Assembly (NCBI GenBank): GCA_009746045.1
Contig: RPFO01002258.1
Location: 1 to 64,000 of the forward strand
DNA from: Mesostigma viride
Taxonomy: Eukaryota; Streptophyta; Mesostigmatophyceae; Mesostigmatales; Mesostigmataceae
Direction: 5' to 3'
Length of the DNA stretch: 64,000 nucleotides
The position numbers and the translations under genes were made by a program. Of this stretch, positions 23,001 to 34,300 are shown in pieces; position 1 is the stretch's first letter, and each line of letters starts with the position of its first letter. The notes beneath the pieces are model-generated. The model was not told the origin of the DNA, did no database searches, and worked only from the letters and a program-made list of their open reading frames with translations.

Positions 23001-23759
23001 TCGCCGCTGCCCTGGCGGAAATGGCTGGCGCTTGATGAAGCCAGCCGGGCAGGATGGGCAGCCAGGAGCAGTTGGACTCCTCGTCGTCAAGTTGGATGCA
23101 GGGATGGCAACCAGCTTCTTGATGCGGTCGGCACCAGCATGGCCCAAACGCCAGTGCAGCAGCAGGTTAACCGGCCGCTCCACCGTCACAGCAGCCATCG
23201 CTGGCGCTGTCTTCGCCGCAGGTAACACGTAGATGTTGTTCTGCATGGCGATCTTGTGATGCTTGTTATCCAGCACCACTGTCTCTTTGTGGAAATCCAC
23301 CTTGTGACCTGCCTTTGCGAGTTGCGCGACTGAAAGGAGTCGTGCATTCAGGCCAGGTACAAGCAGCGCTCCTTGCAAGCGCACGCTGTGGCCAGGAAGC
23401 TCCACAGCGATGGTGCCCTGGCCGGTAGCGTGCAGCTGTCCGCCGGAGCCAGCGATTGCCCTGCTGTGGGGGGTCAGAGACACAAAGTCAGAACGGCACG
23501 GGGACATGTGGCTGCTCGCAGCCGAGTCCAGCACCCAGGTGAGGTTGTCGCACGTATACTGCGTGAGAGCAGCAGCCTCCAGCGGCGTCGACGGCGACTC
23601 CTCGGCGATGGTGACCATGCAGAAGCCAGGCGGCAGTTCAGCCGCCTCCTGAGTTGCGTTGGCAGCGGATCCAGCAGGTGCGTTGCGTCCCTTGTTCTGG
23701 TTCCCTCGGTTGCCGCCCTTGCCCCCCTGTGCTGGTTGGGGTACCAGCGTGGGGCCTTC
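20079..23759 (-). CDS. pol: Copia pol polyprotein (protease, integrase, reverse transcriptase, RNase H)
   Basis: Open from 23759 (after a TGA at 23762-23760) to a TAG at 20081-20079; the first ATG is at 23618. Residues are counted from that ATG. Protease: LDSAASSHM (D31). GAG-pre-integrase HHCC: H155/H160 in HWRLGH and C187/C190. Integrase core: D217, D280 and E316 in QNGVAER, with exactly 35 residues between the last two. A Ser/Pro/Ala-rich linker (about 470-600) holds a small GDASGEGGSPLE duplication. RT: D778 in QLDVRTAF and D865/D866 in HVDD, where YVDD is more usual. RNase H: TDADWA, SSCEAEYIAAS and CDNTGA. All catalytic residues I can judge are present. Expression presumably depends on fusion to gag, whose frame is offset by one base near 23722-23727. 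Confidence 0.95.
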   Translation of the reverse strand, partial: EGPTLVPQPAQGGKGGNRGNQNKGRNAPAGSAANATQEAAELPPGFCMVTIAEESPSTPLEAAALTQYTCDNLTWVLDSAASSHMSPCRSDFVSLTPHSRAIAGSGGQLHATGQGTIAVELPGHSVRLQGALLVPGLNARLLSVAQLAKAGHKVDFHKETVVLDNKHHKIAMQNNIYVLPAAKTAPAMAAVTVERPVNLLLHWRLGHAGADRIKKLVAIPASNLTTRSPTAPGCPSCPAGFIKRQPFPPGQRRSTVPRAKLHGDLLGPMSVESLGGARYFLGITDDATRWRWGFALKTKDEAVGRFAELLVRDIRPFYAGSVVLRTDNDAVFTGQAWRAVCAEHRVHQEFSAPYCPEQNGVAERLWGLAMGMTLAMLTHAGLGKAYWALALQCAIYIVNRLPCSSNPGDATPHFLLTGHHADLSHMRIFGCPAWHRVEGHRGKLEAKAMPGIFVGYAPDSPAYLILDSATRTLVQRRHVAFNEAWRNDALPSPQLLPALVEGEEASELLLPPVTENSVPGPDTTLALPPSGPVTRAMARRAAASSEDAAVGAASSGGTALGDASGEGGSPLEALSGDASGEGGSPLEEAPAPSPEPKPAESESAPVFAPSPALEASSASTSTPPGHVSTADTPAAESPSSSQLHKLVQALRGKQPAAAMATAALVSDGVAHDPLAQVLPTTPLDRVSPKWARFYPDYMSVRDLFDTFSLHTSSGSTSIPSSFAEAHASPEWRAAMDSELSSIREHAVYSLVSSKSLPRTAKVLPSRWVFAVKSDGRFKARFVVKGFAQREGIDFTEVFSPTVRSSTIRLALAFGVSSGYVLKQLDVRTAFLYAPLSEDVYVRPPAGFEQRDAAGDVLVWKLQRSLYGIKQAPRNWHKTFSAYLLSDGAVQSPTDSCLYVYPTSRTFVFVHVDDIIAGSPSSSWLASWSHRLASKFQITESDDPSFFLGVSLHVDPVSRSLSLHQTVYIEALAARFGLSPSFPVRTPVSVSRVSPQREGGMQLNAPDTQLYQSKTGAVLYVALWTRPDIAFAVNQLAQHMQAPTAAHMEAADRLIRYLYTTRDKGLRYGQEGGLEAWTDADWANCPESRRSVTGNLVLFRGAPVEWCSRKQPIVALSSCEAEYIAASSVTQLVLPLRRLLGDLGAPVEGPTTVLCDNTGAVALAKDPVHPKRTKHIDVRYHFIREQVEGGSICMRHCPGKDNLADIFTKALGRARFITLRDKLLVST

Positions 23760-24517
23760 TCAGGATGCTCCTTCCAGCAGTCTTTGTCCTTGTGATTTGA
23801 CAGGCCACAGTGACTGCATTTCTTGGTCCCCCCGTTCCCCTTGCTGTTGGTGTGGTAGGCCTGGCCAGTGCCAGCACTCTCCTTTTTCACCACAGCACGT
23901 CCCCCCTTGAGCAGATCCTCCGCCTCCATGAGTGCCCTCTTCACCACAGGTAGTGGGTCCTCCTCGTTGAACCGTACAGACACCAGCGCAGGGCGGTACT
24001 CGTCTGTCAGTGCTCCCAGTAGAATGGCAGCAAAATCACGGTCCTGGATGACTCCCCCTGCAGCCTGGTAGTCAGCACGTAGAAGCTCCGCCCTCCTCAC
24101 AAGCTGTTGCATGGTCTCGTTAGGAAGCTTCTGTAGGCGGTGCAGCTTGCTCCTCAGCTCAAACCTGTGACTCTTGGTTAGCCTGGTTTGCTCATAGTTC
24201 TCCATGAGACACTGCCATGCTTGGCTACCAGTTTTGTTGGCCACAGTGGCCATTAGGCGTGCAGCTTCACCTGTTAGACAGGTGAGCAAAGCTGCCCACA
24301 GGGCCTTATCAGCCCTGTCATTCTCCTCAGTACCCAGCAGGACAGCATCCAAACTGAAAAGACTGACAACAGCCAAAAACAAATTCTTCCACTCCTCCCA
24401 CTTGCTGTAATCATCACCAGCTGCACCAACAAATTTCTTGCAGCTCTTGGCAACTGTTGAAACAAGAGAGGTGTAGTCAGGCTGTCTGGTAGCAGTTTGG
24501 GTGTCTTGATCCTCCAT
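23474..24517 (-). CDS. gag: Copia gag (capsid-nucleocapsid)
   Basis: Starts at the ATG at 24517, in a good context (AACCATGG); another in-frame ATG lies at 24592, only 5 bp after the primer-binding site. The N-terminal ~200 residues look like a UBN2-type copia gag domain, with many hydrophobic heptads and the motif LMENYEQTRLTKSHRFELRS. It is followed by a zinc knuckle CSHCGLSNHKDKDC (CX2CX4HX4C, residues 234-247). After 23727 the frame reads arginine-rich sequence that is out of register. From there the pol frame encodes a plausible Gly/Asn/Gln-rich spacer into protease, so the true gag sense ends near the G6 run and the last ~85 codons are probably spurious. Confidence 0.92.
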   Translation of the reverse strand: MEDQDTQTATRQPDYTSLVSTVAKSCKKFVGAAGDDYSKWEEWKNLFLAVVSLFSLDAVLLGTEENDRADKALWAALLTCLTGEAARLMATVANKTGSQAWQCLMENYEQTRLTKSHRFELRSKLHRLQKLPNETMQQLVRRAELLRADYQAAGGVIQDRDFAAILLGALTDEYRPALVSVRFNEEDPLPVVKRALMEAEDLLKGGRAVVKKESAGTGQAYHTNSKGNGGTKKCSHCGLSNHKDKDCWKEHPEKAPRWYPNQHRGARAATEGTRTRDATHLLDPLPTQLRRRLNCRLASAWSPSPRSRRRRRWRLLLSRSIRATTSPGCWTRLRAATCPRAVLTLCL

Positions 24518-24596
24518 GGTTGATCTGGGTCTGGGTGTTGTCTCTGGGGTAGTCAGATGAATGTCTCTGCTCCTCAAATGCAGGGTAGGCATCAAA

Positions 24597-24608
24597 CCTC
24601 CGATACCA
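24597..24608 (-). other. Primer-binding site
   Basis: TGGTATCGGAGG on the minus strand abuts the 5' LTR. It matches the usual copia site complementary to initiator tRNA-Met (TGGTATCAGAGC) at 10 of 12 positions. The second LTR element has the same 12-mer at 43541-43552. Confidence 0.9.
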
Positions 24609-25353
24609 TGTTGAAAGAACTAATGGGTTTGCCTTCTACAATGCTTGTGATTGGAACCCAAATGTGCCTGTCCTTGCAGGTACAGGCTATGGAGGATGGA
24701 AGCAAAGAGACAGAGACTCAGTTTGAGGCAGAATGATAGTGAGGAGTACCTTTGGCAAGGCTCCTCAGTTGTTTTATTAACTCGAGGAAAAAACACAGGC
24801 AGAAAACTGGAATGACCTGATTGGCTGGCTAGGAATGTGCCTAGGAATATTCTCATGTAATACTCAGGCCACCAATCAGGTTAGGTCAGTGTACAGGCTA
24901 CCAATCAGATCTAGACAAGAATAAATCTTATCTTGTAACTGCTGTACAGCCTTATCTTGTAACTGATGTACAGTCTTAACTTGTAACTGCTGCACAGTAA
25001 TCTAACTATTTAATAAAAGATCTCTCTGTGTGTGATCTGATGATGATGAAGTAAATCTGGCGTGAACATATCAGCGCCACATCTGACATGCACAGTGTAC
25101 ATGTCAATCAGTCAACTGTCCTGTCATAGATTCTCATCTGACATGTCATAGGTCAGCTGACATAGACAGATTTGTCAGCTGCCTATAAGGATCCACTTGG
25201 CATAGGTACTAATCCCTGATTACTAAAACTGGCCACAACTTTCTCATTTGTAGGCCAAATCCAACGGGATAAAAAACAGTGGCTCCTGTACAAGAGCCTC
25301 TATCTATCTAGCCAGGTCAGGTGGGTACAAATACAAGGACCATGTCCTTGACA
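24609..25353 (-). repeat. 5' LTR of the copia element
   Basis: 745 bp; no difference from the left LTR was seen. It includes the same three 24-bp repeats (about 24928-24999). Transcription would run from here to lower coordinates. Confidence 0.97.
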
Positions 25354-28300
25354 TACACACACCGCGCACGCTTGGAGCGGCTGCACACACACGTACATAC
25401 ACCGCGCACGCAAGGGGCGGCTGCACACATACGTACCTACACCGCGCACGCAAGGGGCGGCTGCACACACACGTACATACACCGCGCACGCAAGGACCGG
25501 CTCCACTCACATGTACATCCACCGCGCAACCACGGGGCGGCTGCACACACACGTACATACACCGCGCACGCAAGGGGCTGCTGCACACACACTTACACAC
25601 AAAATGCACGCTTGGGGCGACGGCACTCACATGTACATACACCGCGCACGAAAGGGGTGGCTGCACACACACGTACATCCACCGCGCACGCAAGGGGCGG
25701 CTGCACACACACATACATACACCATGCACGCAAGGGGCGAGTGCAAAAACATGTACATACGCCGCGCACGCAAGGGGCAACTGCCCACACATGGACATAC
25801 ACCATGCACGCAAGGGGCGGCTGCACACACATGTACATCCACCGCGCACGCAAGGGGCGAGTGCACACACACGTACACACACCGCGCACGCAAGGGGCGG
25901 CTGCACACACACGTACACACACCATGCACGCAATTGCCGGCATGCACACACACGTACATACACCGCGCACGCAAGGGGCGAGTGCGCACACACGTACATA
26001 CACCGCGCACGCAAGGGGGGCTGCACACACACGTACATACACCGCGCACGCAAGGGGCCAGTGCAAGCACATGTACATACACCATGCACGCAAGGGCCGG
26101 CATGCACAGAAACGTACATACACCGCGCACGCAAGGGGCTGCTGCACACACACGTACACACACCATGCACGCACGGGGCGGCTGCACACACACGTACATC
26201 CACTGCGCACGCACGGGGCCGGCGACTGCACACACATGTACATAAACCATGCACGCAAGGGGCGGCTGCACACACATGTACATCCACCGCGCACGCAAGG
26301 GGCGAGTGCAAACACATGTACATACACCGCGCACGCAAGGACAAGGATGCACACACATGTACATACACCGCGCACGCAAGGGGCGGCTGCACACGCACGT
26401 ACATACACCGCGCACGCAAGGGGCGGCTGCACACACACGTACATCCACCGCGCACGCAAGGGGCAACTGCACACACATGTACACACACCGCGCACGCTTG
26501 GGGCAGCTGCACTCACATGTACACACACCGCGCACGCAAGGGGCGGCTGCACACACACGTACATCCACCGCGCACGCAAGGGGCAACTGCACACACACGT
26601 ACATCCACCGCGCACGCAAGGGGCGGCTGCACACACACGTACACACACCGCGCACGCAAGGGGCAACTGCACACACATGTACACACACCGCGCACGCTTG
26701 GGGCGGCTGCACACACACGTACCTACACCGCGCACGCAAGGGGCGGCTGCACACACACGTACATACACCGCGCACGCAAGGGGCAACTGCACACACATGT
26801 ACATACACCGCGCACGCAAGGGGCAACTGCACACACATGTACACACACCGCGCACGCAAGGGGCAACTGCACACACACGTACACACACCGCGCACGCTTG
26901 GGGCGGCTGCACACACACGTAAATACACCGCGCACGCAAGGGGCGGCTGCACACACACGTACATCCACCGCGCACGCAAGGGGCAACTGCACACACATGT
27001 ACACACACCGCGCACGCAAGGGGCAACTGCACACACACGTACACACACCGCGCACGCTTGGGGCGGCTGCACACACACGTAAATACACCGCGCACGCAAG
27101 GACCGGCTCCACTCACATGTACATCCACCGCGCAACCACGGGGCGGCTGCACACACACGTACATACACCGCGCACGCAAGGGGCTGCTGCACACACACTT
27201 ACACACAAAATGCACGCTTGGGGCGACGGCACTCACATGTACATACACCGCGCACGAAAGGGGTGGCTGCACACACACGTACACACACCATGCACGCAAG
27301 GAGCGACTTCACGCACAGGTACACACACCATGCACGCAAGGTTCGGCTGCACACACATGTACATCCACCGCGCACGCAAGGGGCGGCTGCACACACATGT
27401 ACATACACCATGCACGCAAGGGGCGGCTGCACACACCTGTACACACACCGCGCACGCAAGGGGCGAGTGCACACACACGTACACACACCGCGCACGCAAG
27501 GGGCGGCTGCACACACACGTACACACACCATGCACGCAATTGCCGGCATGCACACACACGTACATCCACCGCGCACGCAAGGGGCAACTGCACACACATG
27601 TACACACACCGCGCACGCTTGGGGCAGCTGCACTCACATGTACACACACCGCGCACGCTTGGGGCGGCTGCACACACACGTACATACACCGCGCACGCAA
27701 GGGACGGCTGCACACACACGTACATACACCGCGCACGCAAGGGGCAACTGCCCGCACATGTACATCCACCGCGCACGCAATTAAGGGACGGCTGCACACA
27801 CACGTACATACACCGCGCACGCAAGGGGCAACGGCACTCACATGGACATACACCATGCACGCAAGGGGCGGCTGCACACACACGTACACACACCGCGCAC
27901 GCAAGGGGCGGCTGCACACACACGTACACACACCATGCACGCAATTGCCGGCTGCACACACACGTACATACACCGCGCACGCAAGGGGCTGCTGCACACA
28001 CACTTACACACACAATGCACGCAATTAGGGGCGACGGCACTCACATGTACATACTCTTGGGCGGCTGCACACACACGTACACACACCATGCACGCAAGGG
28101 CCGGCATGCACACACAGTATACACACACCGCGCACGCAAGGGGCGGCTGCACACACACGTACATACACTGCGCACGCAAGGGGCTGCTGCACACACACTT
28201 ACACTCACCATGCACGCAAGGGGCGGCTGCACACACACGTACATACACCGCGCACGCAAGGGACGGCTGCACACACACGTACATACACCGCGCACGCAAG

Positions 28301-31300
28301 GGGCAACTGCCCGCACATGTACATCCACCGCGCACGCAATTAAGGGACGGCTGCACACACACGTACATACACCGCGCACGCAAGGGGCAACGGCACTCAC
28401 ATGGACATACACCATGCACGCAAGGGGCGGCTGCACACACACGTACACACACCGCGCACGCAAGGGGCGGCTGCACACACACGTACACACACCATGCACG
28501 CAATTGCCGGCATGCACACACACGTACATCCACCGCGCACGCAAGGGGCAACTGCACACACATGTACACACACCGCGCACGCTTGGGGCAGCTGCACTCA
28601 CATGTACACACACCGCGCACGCTTGGGGCGGCTGCACACACACGTACATACACCGCGCACGCTTGGGGCGGCTGCACACACACGTACCTACACCGCGCAC
28701 GCAAGGGGCGGCTGCACACACACTTACACACAAAATGCACGCTTGGGGCGACGGCACTCACATGTACATACACCGCGCACGAAAGGGGTGGCTGCACACA
28801 CACGTACATCCACCGCGCACGCAAGGGGCAACGGCACTCACATGGACATACACCATGCACGCAAGGGGCGGCTGCACACACACGTACACACACCGCGCAC
28901 GCAAGGGGCGGCTGCACACACACGTACACACACCATGCACGCAATTGCCGGCATGCACACACACGTACATCCACCGCGCACGCAAGGGGCAACTGCACAC
29001 ACATGTACACACACCGCGCACGCTTGGGGCAGCTGCACTCACATGTACACACACCGCGCACGCTTGGGGCGGCTGCACACACACGTACATACACCGCGCA
29101 CGCTTGGGGCTGCTGCACACACACGTACCTACACCGCGCACGCAAGGGGCGGCTGCACACACACTTACACACAAAATGCACGCTTGGGGCGACGGCACTC
29201 ACATGTACACACACCGCGCACGCAAGGGGCGGCTGCACACACACGTACACACACCATGCACGCAATTGCCGGCATGCACACACACGTACATCCACCGCGC
29301 ACGCAAGGGGCAACTGCACACACATGTACACACACCGCGCACGCTTGGGGCAGCTGCACTCACATGTACACACACCGCGCACGCTTGGAGCGGCTGCACA
29401 CACACGTACATACACCGCGCACGCAAGGGGCGGCTGCACACATACGTACCTACACCGCGCACGCAAGGGGCGGCTGCACACACACGTACATACACCGCGC
29501 ACGCAAGGACCGGCTCCACTCACATGTACATCCACCGCGCAACCACGGGGCGGCTGCACACACACGTACATACACCGCGCACGCAAGGGGCTGCTGCACA
29601 CACACTTACACACAAAATGCACGCTTGGGGCGACGGCACTCACATGTACATACACCGCGCACGAAAGGGGTGGCTGCACACACACGTACATCCACCGCGC
29701 ACGCAAGGGGCGGCTGCACACACACATACATACACCATGCACGCAAGGGGCGAGTGCAAAAACATGTACATACGCCGCGCACGCAAGGGGCAACTGCCCA
29801 CACATGGACATACACCATGCACGCAAGGGGCGGCTGCACACACATGTACATCCACCGCGCACGCAAGGGGCGAGTGCACACACACGTACACACACCGCGC
29901 ACGCAAGGGGCGGCTGCACACACACGTACACACACCATGCACGCAATTGCCGGCATGCACACACACGTACATACACCGCGCACGCAAGGGGCGAGTGCGC
30001 ACACACGTACATACACCGCGCACGCAAGGGGGGCTGCACACACACGTACATACACCGCGCACGCAAGGGGCCAGTGCAAGCACATGTACATACACCATGC
30101 ACGCAAGGGCCGGCATGCACAGAAACGTACATACACCGCGCACGCAAGGGGCTGCTGCACACACACGTACACACACCATGCACGCACGGGGCGGCTGCAC
30201 ACACACGTACATCCACTGCGCACGCACGGGGCCGGCGACTGCACACACATGTACATAAACCATGCACGCAAGGGGCGGCTGCACACACATGTACATCCAC
30301 CGCGCACGCAAGGGGCGAGTGCAAACACATGTACATACACCGCGCACGCAAGGACAAGGATGCACACACATGTACATACACCGCGCACGCAAGGGGCGGC
30401 TGCACACGCACGTACATACACCGCGCACGCAAGGGGCGGCTGCACACACACGTACATCCACCGCGCACGCAAGGGGCAACTGCACACACATGTACACACA
30501 CCGCGCACGCTTGGGGCAGCTGCACTCACATGTACACACACCGCGCACGCAAGGGGCGGCTGCACACACACGTACATCCACCGCGCACGCAAGGGGCAAC
30601 TGCACACACACGTACATCCACCGCGCACGCAAGGGGCGGCTGCACACACACGTACACACACCGCGCACGCAAGGGGCAACTGCACACACATGTACACACA
30701 CCGCGCACGCTTGGGGCGGCTGCACACACACGTACCTACACCGCGCACGCAAGGGGCGGCTGCACACACACGTACATACACCGCGCACGCAAGGGGCAAC
30801 TGCACACACATGTACATACACCGCGCACGCAAGGGGCAACTGCACACACATGTACACACACCGCGCACGCAAGGGGCAACTGCACACACACGTACACACA
30901 CCGCGCACGCTTGGGGCGGCTGCACACACACGTAAATACACCGCGCACGCAAGGGGCGGCTGCACACACACGTACATCCACCGCGCACGCAAGGGGCAAC
31001 TGCACACACATGTACACACACCGCGCACGCAAGGGGCAACTGCACACACACGTACACACACCGCGCACGCTTGGGGCGGCTGCACACACACGTAAATACA
31101 CCGCGCACGCAAGGACCGGCTCCACTCACATGTACATCCACCGCGCAACCACGGGGCGGCTGCACACACACGTACATACACCGCGCACGCAAGGGGCTGC
31201 TGCACACACACTTACACACAAAATGCACGCTTGGGGCGACGGCACTCACATGTACATACACCGCGCACGAAAGGGGTGGCTGCACACACACGTACACACA

Positions 31301-34300
31301 CCATGCACGCAAGGAGCGACTTCACGCACAGGTACACACACCATGCACGCAAGGTTCGGCTGCACACACATGTACATCCACCGCGCACGCAAGGGGCGGC
31401 TGCACACACATGTACATACACCATGCACGCAAGGGGCGGCTGCACACACCTGTACACACACCGCGCACGCAAGGGGCGAGTGCACACACACGTACACACA
31501 CCGCGCACGCAAGGGGCGGCTGCACACACACGTACACACACCATGCACGCAATTGCCGGCATGCACACACACGTACATCCACCGCGCACGCAAGGGGCAA
31601 CTGCACACACATGTACACACACCGCGCACGCTTGGGGCAGCTGCACTCACATGTACACACACCGCGCACGCTTGGGGCGGCTGCACACACACGTACATAC
31701 ACCGCGCACGCTTGGGGCGAGTGCGCACACACGTACATACACCGCGCACGCAAGGGGGGCTGCACACACACGTACATACACCGCGCACGCAAGGGGCCAG
31801 TGCAAGCACATGTACATACACCATGCACGCAAGGGCCGGCATGCACAGAAACGTACATACACCGCGCACGCAAGGGGCTGCTGCACACACACGTACACAC
31901 ACCATGCACGCACGGGGCGGCTGCACACACATGTACATCCACCGCACACGCAAGGGGCGGCTGCACACACATGTACATCCACCGCGCACGCAAGGGGCGA
32001 GTGCACACACACGTACACACACCGCGCACGCAAGGGGCGGCTGCACACACACGTACACACACCATGCACGCAATTGCCGGCATGCACACACACGTACATA
32101 CACCGCGCACGCAAGGGGCGAGTGCGCACACACGTACATACACCGCGCACGCAAGGGGGGGCTGCACACACACGTACATACACCGCGCACGCAAGGGGCC
32201 AGTGCAAGCACATGTACATACACCATGCACGCAAGGGCCGGCATGCACAGAAACGTACATACACCGCGCACGCAAGGGGCTGCTGCACACACACGTACAC
32301 ACACCATGCACGCACGGGGCGGCTGCACACACACGTACATCCACTGCGCACGCACGGGGCCGGCGACTGCACACACATGTACATAAACCATGCACGCAAG
32401 GGGCGGCTGCACACACATGTACATCCACCGCGCACGCAAGGGGCGAGTGCAAACACATGTACATACACCGCGCACGCAAGGACAAGGATGCACACACATG
32501 TACATACACCGCGCACGCAAGGGGCGGCTGCACACGCACGTACATACACCGCGCACGCAAGGGGCGGCTGCACACACACGTACATCCACCGCGCACGCAA
32601 GGGGCAACTGCACACACATGTACACACACCGCGCACGCTTGGGGCAGCTGCACTCACATGTACACACACCGCGCACGCAAGGGGCGGCTGCACACACACG
32701 TACATCCACCGCGCACGCAAGGGGCAACTGCACACACACGTACATCCACCGCGCACGCAAGGGGCGGCTGCACACACACGTACACACACCGCGCACGCAA
32801 GGGGCAACTGCACACACATGTACACACACCGCGCACGCTTGGGGCGGCTGCACACACACGTACCTACACCGCGCACGCAAGGGGCGGCTGCACACACACG
32901 TACATACACCGCGCACGCAAGGGGCAACTGCACACACATGTACATACACCGCGCACGCAAGGGGCAACTGCACACACATGTACACACACCGCGCACGCAA
33001 GGGGCAACTGCACACACACGTACACACACCGCGCACGCTTGGGGCGGCTGCACACACACGTAAATACACCGCGCACGCAAGGGGCGGCTGCACACACACG
33101 TACATCCACCGCGCACGCAAGGGGCAACTGCACACACATGTACACACACCGCGCACGCAAGGGGCAACTGCACACACACGTACACACACCGCGCACGCTT
33201 GGGGCGGCTGCACACACACGTAAATACACCGCGCACGCAAGGGGTGGCTGCACACACACGTACATCCACCGCGCACGCAAGGGGCGGCTGCACACACACG
33301 TACATACACCGCGCACGCTTGGGGCGGCTGCACACACACGTACCTACACCGCGCACGCAAGGGGCGGCTGCACACATACGTATACCTACACCGCGCACGC
33401 AAGGGGCGACTGCACACACATGTACATCCACCGCGCACGCAAGGGCCGGCTGCACACACACGTACACACACCATGCACGCAAGGGCCGGCTGCACACACA
33501 CGTACATACACCGCACGCTTGGGGCGGCTGCACACACACGTACACACACCGCGCACGCAAGGGGCAGCTGCACACACACGTACATACACCATGCACGCAA
33601 GGGGCGAGTGCAAAAACATGTACATACGCCGCGCACGCAAGGGGCAACTGCCCACACATGGACATACACCATGCACGCAAGGGGCGGCTGCACACACATG
33701 TACATCCACCGCGCACGCAAGGGGCGAGTGCACACACACGTACACACACCGCGCACGCAAGGGGCGGCTGCACACACACGTACACACACCATGCACGCAA
33801 TTGCCGGCATGCACACACACGTACATCCACCGCGCACGCAAGGGGCAACTGCACACACATGTACACACACCGCGCACGCTTGGGGCAGCTGCACTCACAC
33901 GTACACACACCGCGCACGCAAGGGACGGCTGCACACACACGTACATACACCGCGCACGCAAGGGGCGGCTGCACTTACATGTACACACACCACGCACGCA
34001 AGGGGCGGCTGCACACACACGTACATACACCGCGCACGCAAGGACCGGCTCCACTCACATGTACATCCACCGCACAACCACGGGGCGGCTGCACACACAC
34101 GTACATACACCGCGCACGCAAGGGGCTGCTGCACACACACTTACACACAAATGCACGCTTGGGGCGACGGCAATCACATGTACATACACCGCGCACGAAA
34201 GGGGTGGCTGCACACACACGTACATCCACCGCGCACGCAAGGGCGGCTGCACACACACATACATACACCGCGCACGCTTGGGGCGGCTGCACACACACGT

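Larger units (their letters stand above)
19232..25353 (-). mobile_element. Near-intact Ty1/copia LTR retrotransposon (6122 bp)
   Basis: Complete minus-strand element: 745-bp LTRs at 24609-25353 (5') and 19232-19976 (3'), identical in my read-through and bounded by TG...CA. It has a primer-binding site, gag, pol in the order protease-integrase-RT-RNase H (copia order), a polypurine tract and a perfect TACAC duplication. It sits in satellite B, and the uninterrupted target sequence survives in paralogous copies (for example 35863-35867). Identical LTRs and open frames argue for a very recent insertion. The one defect seen is the frame change between gag and pol at a G6 run. Confidence 0.97.
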
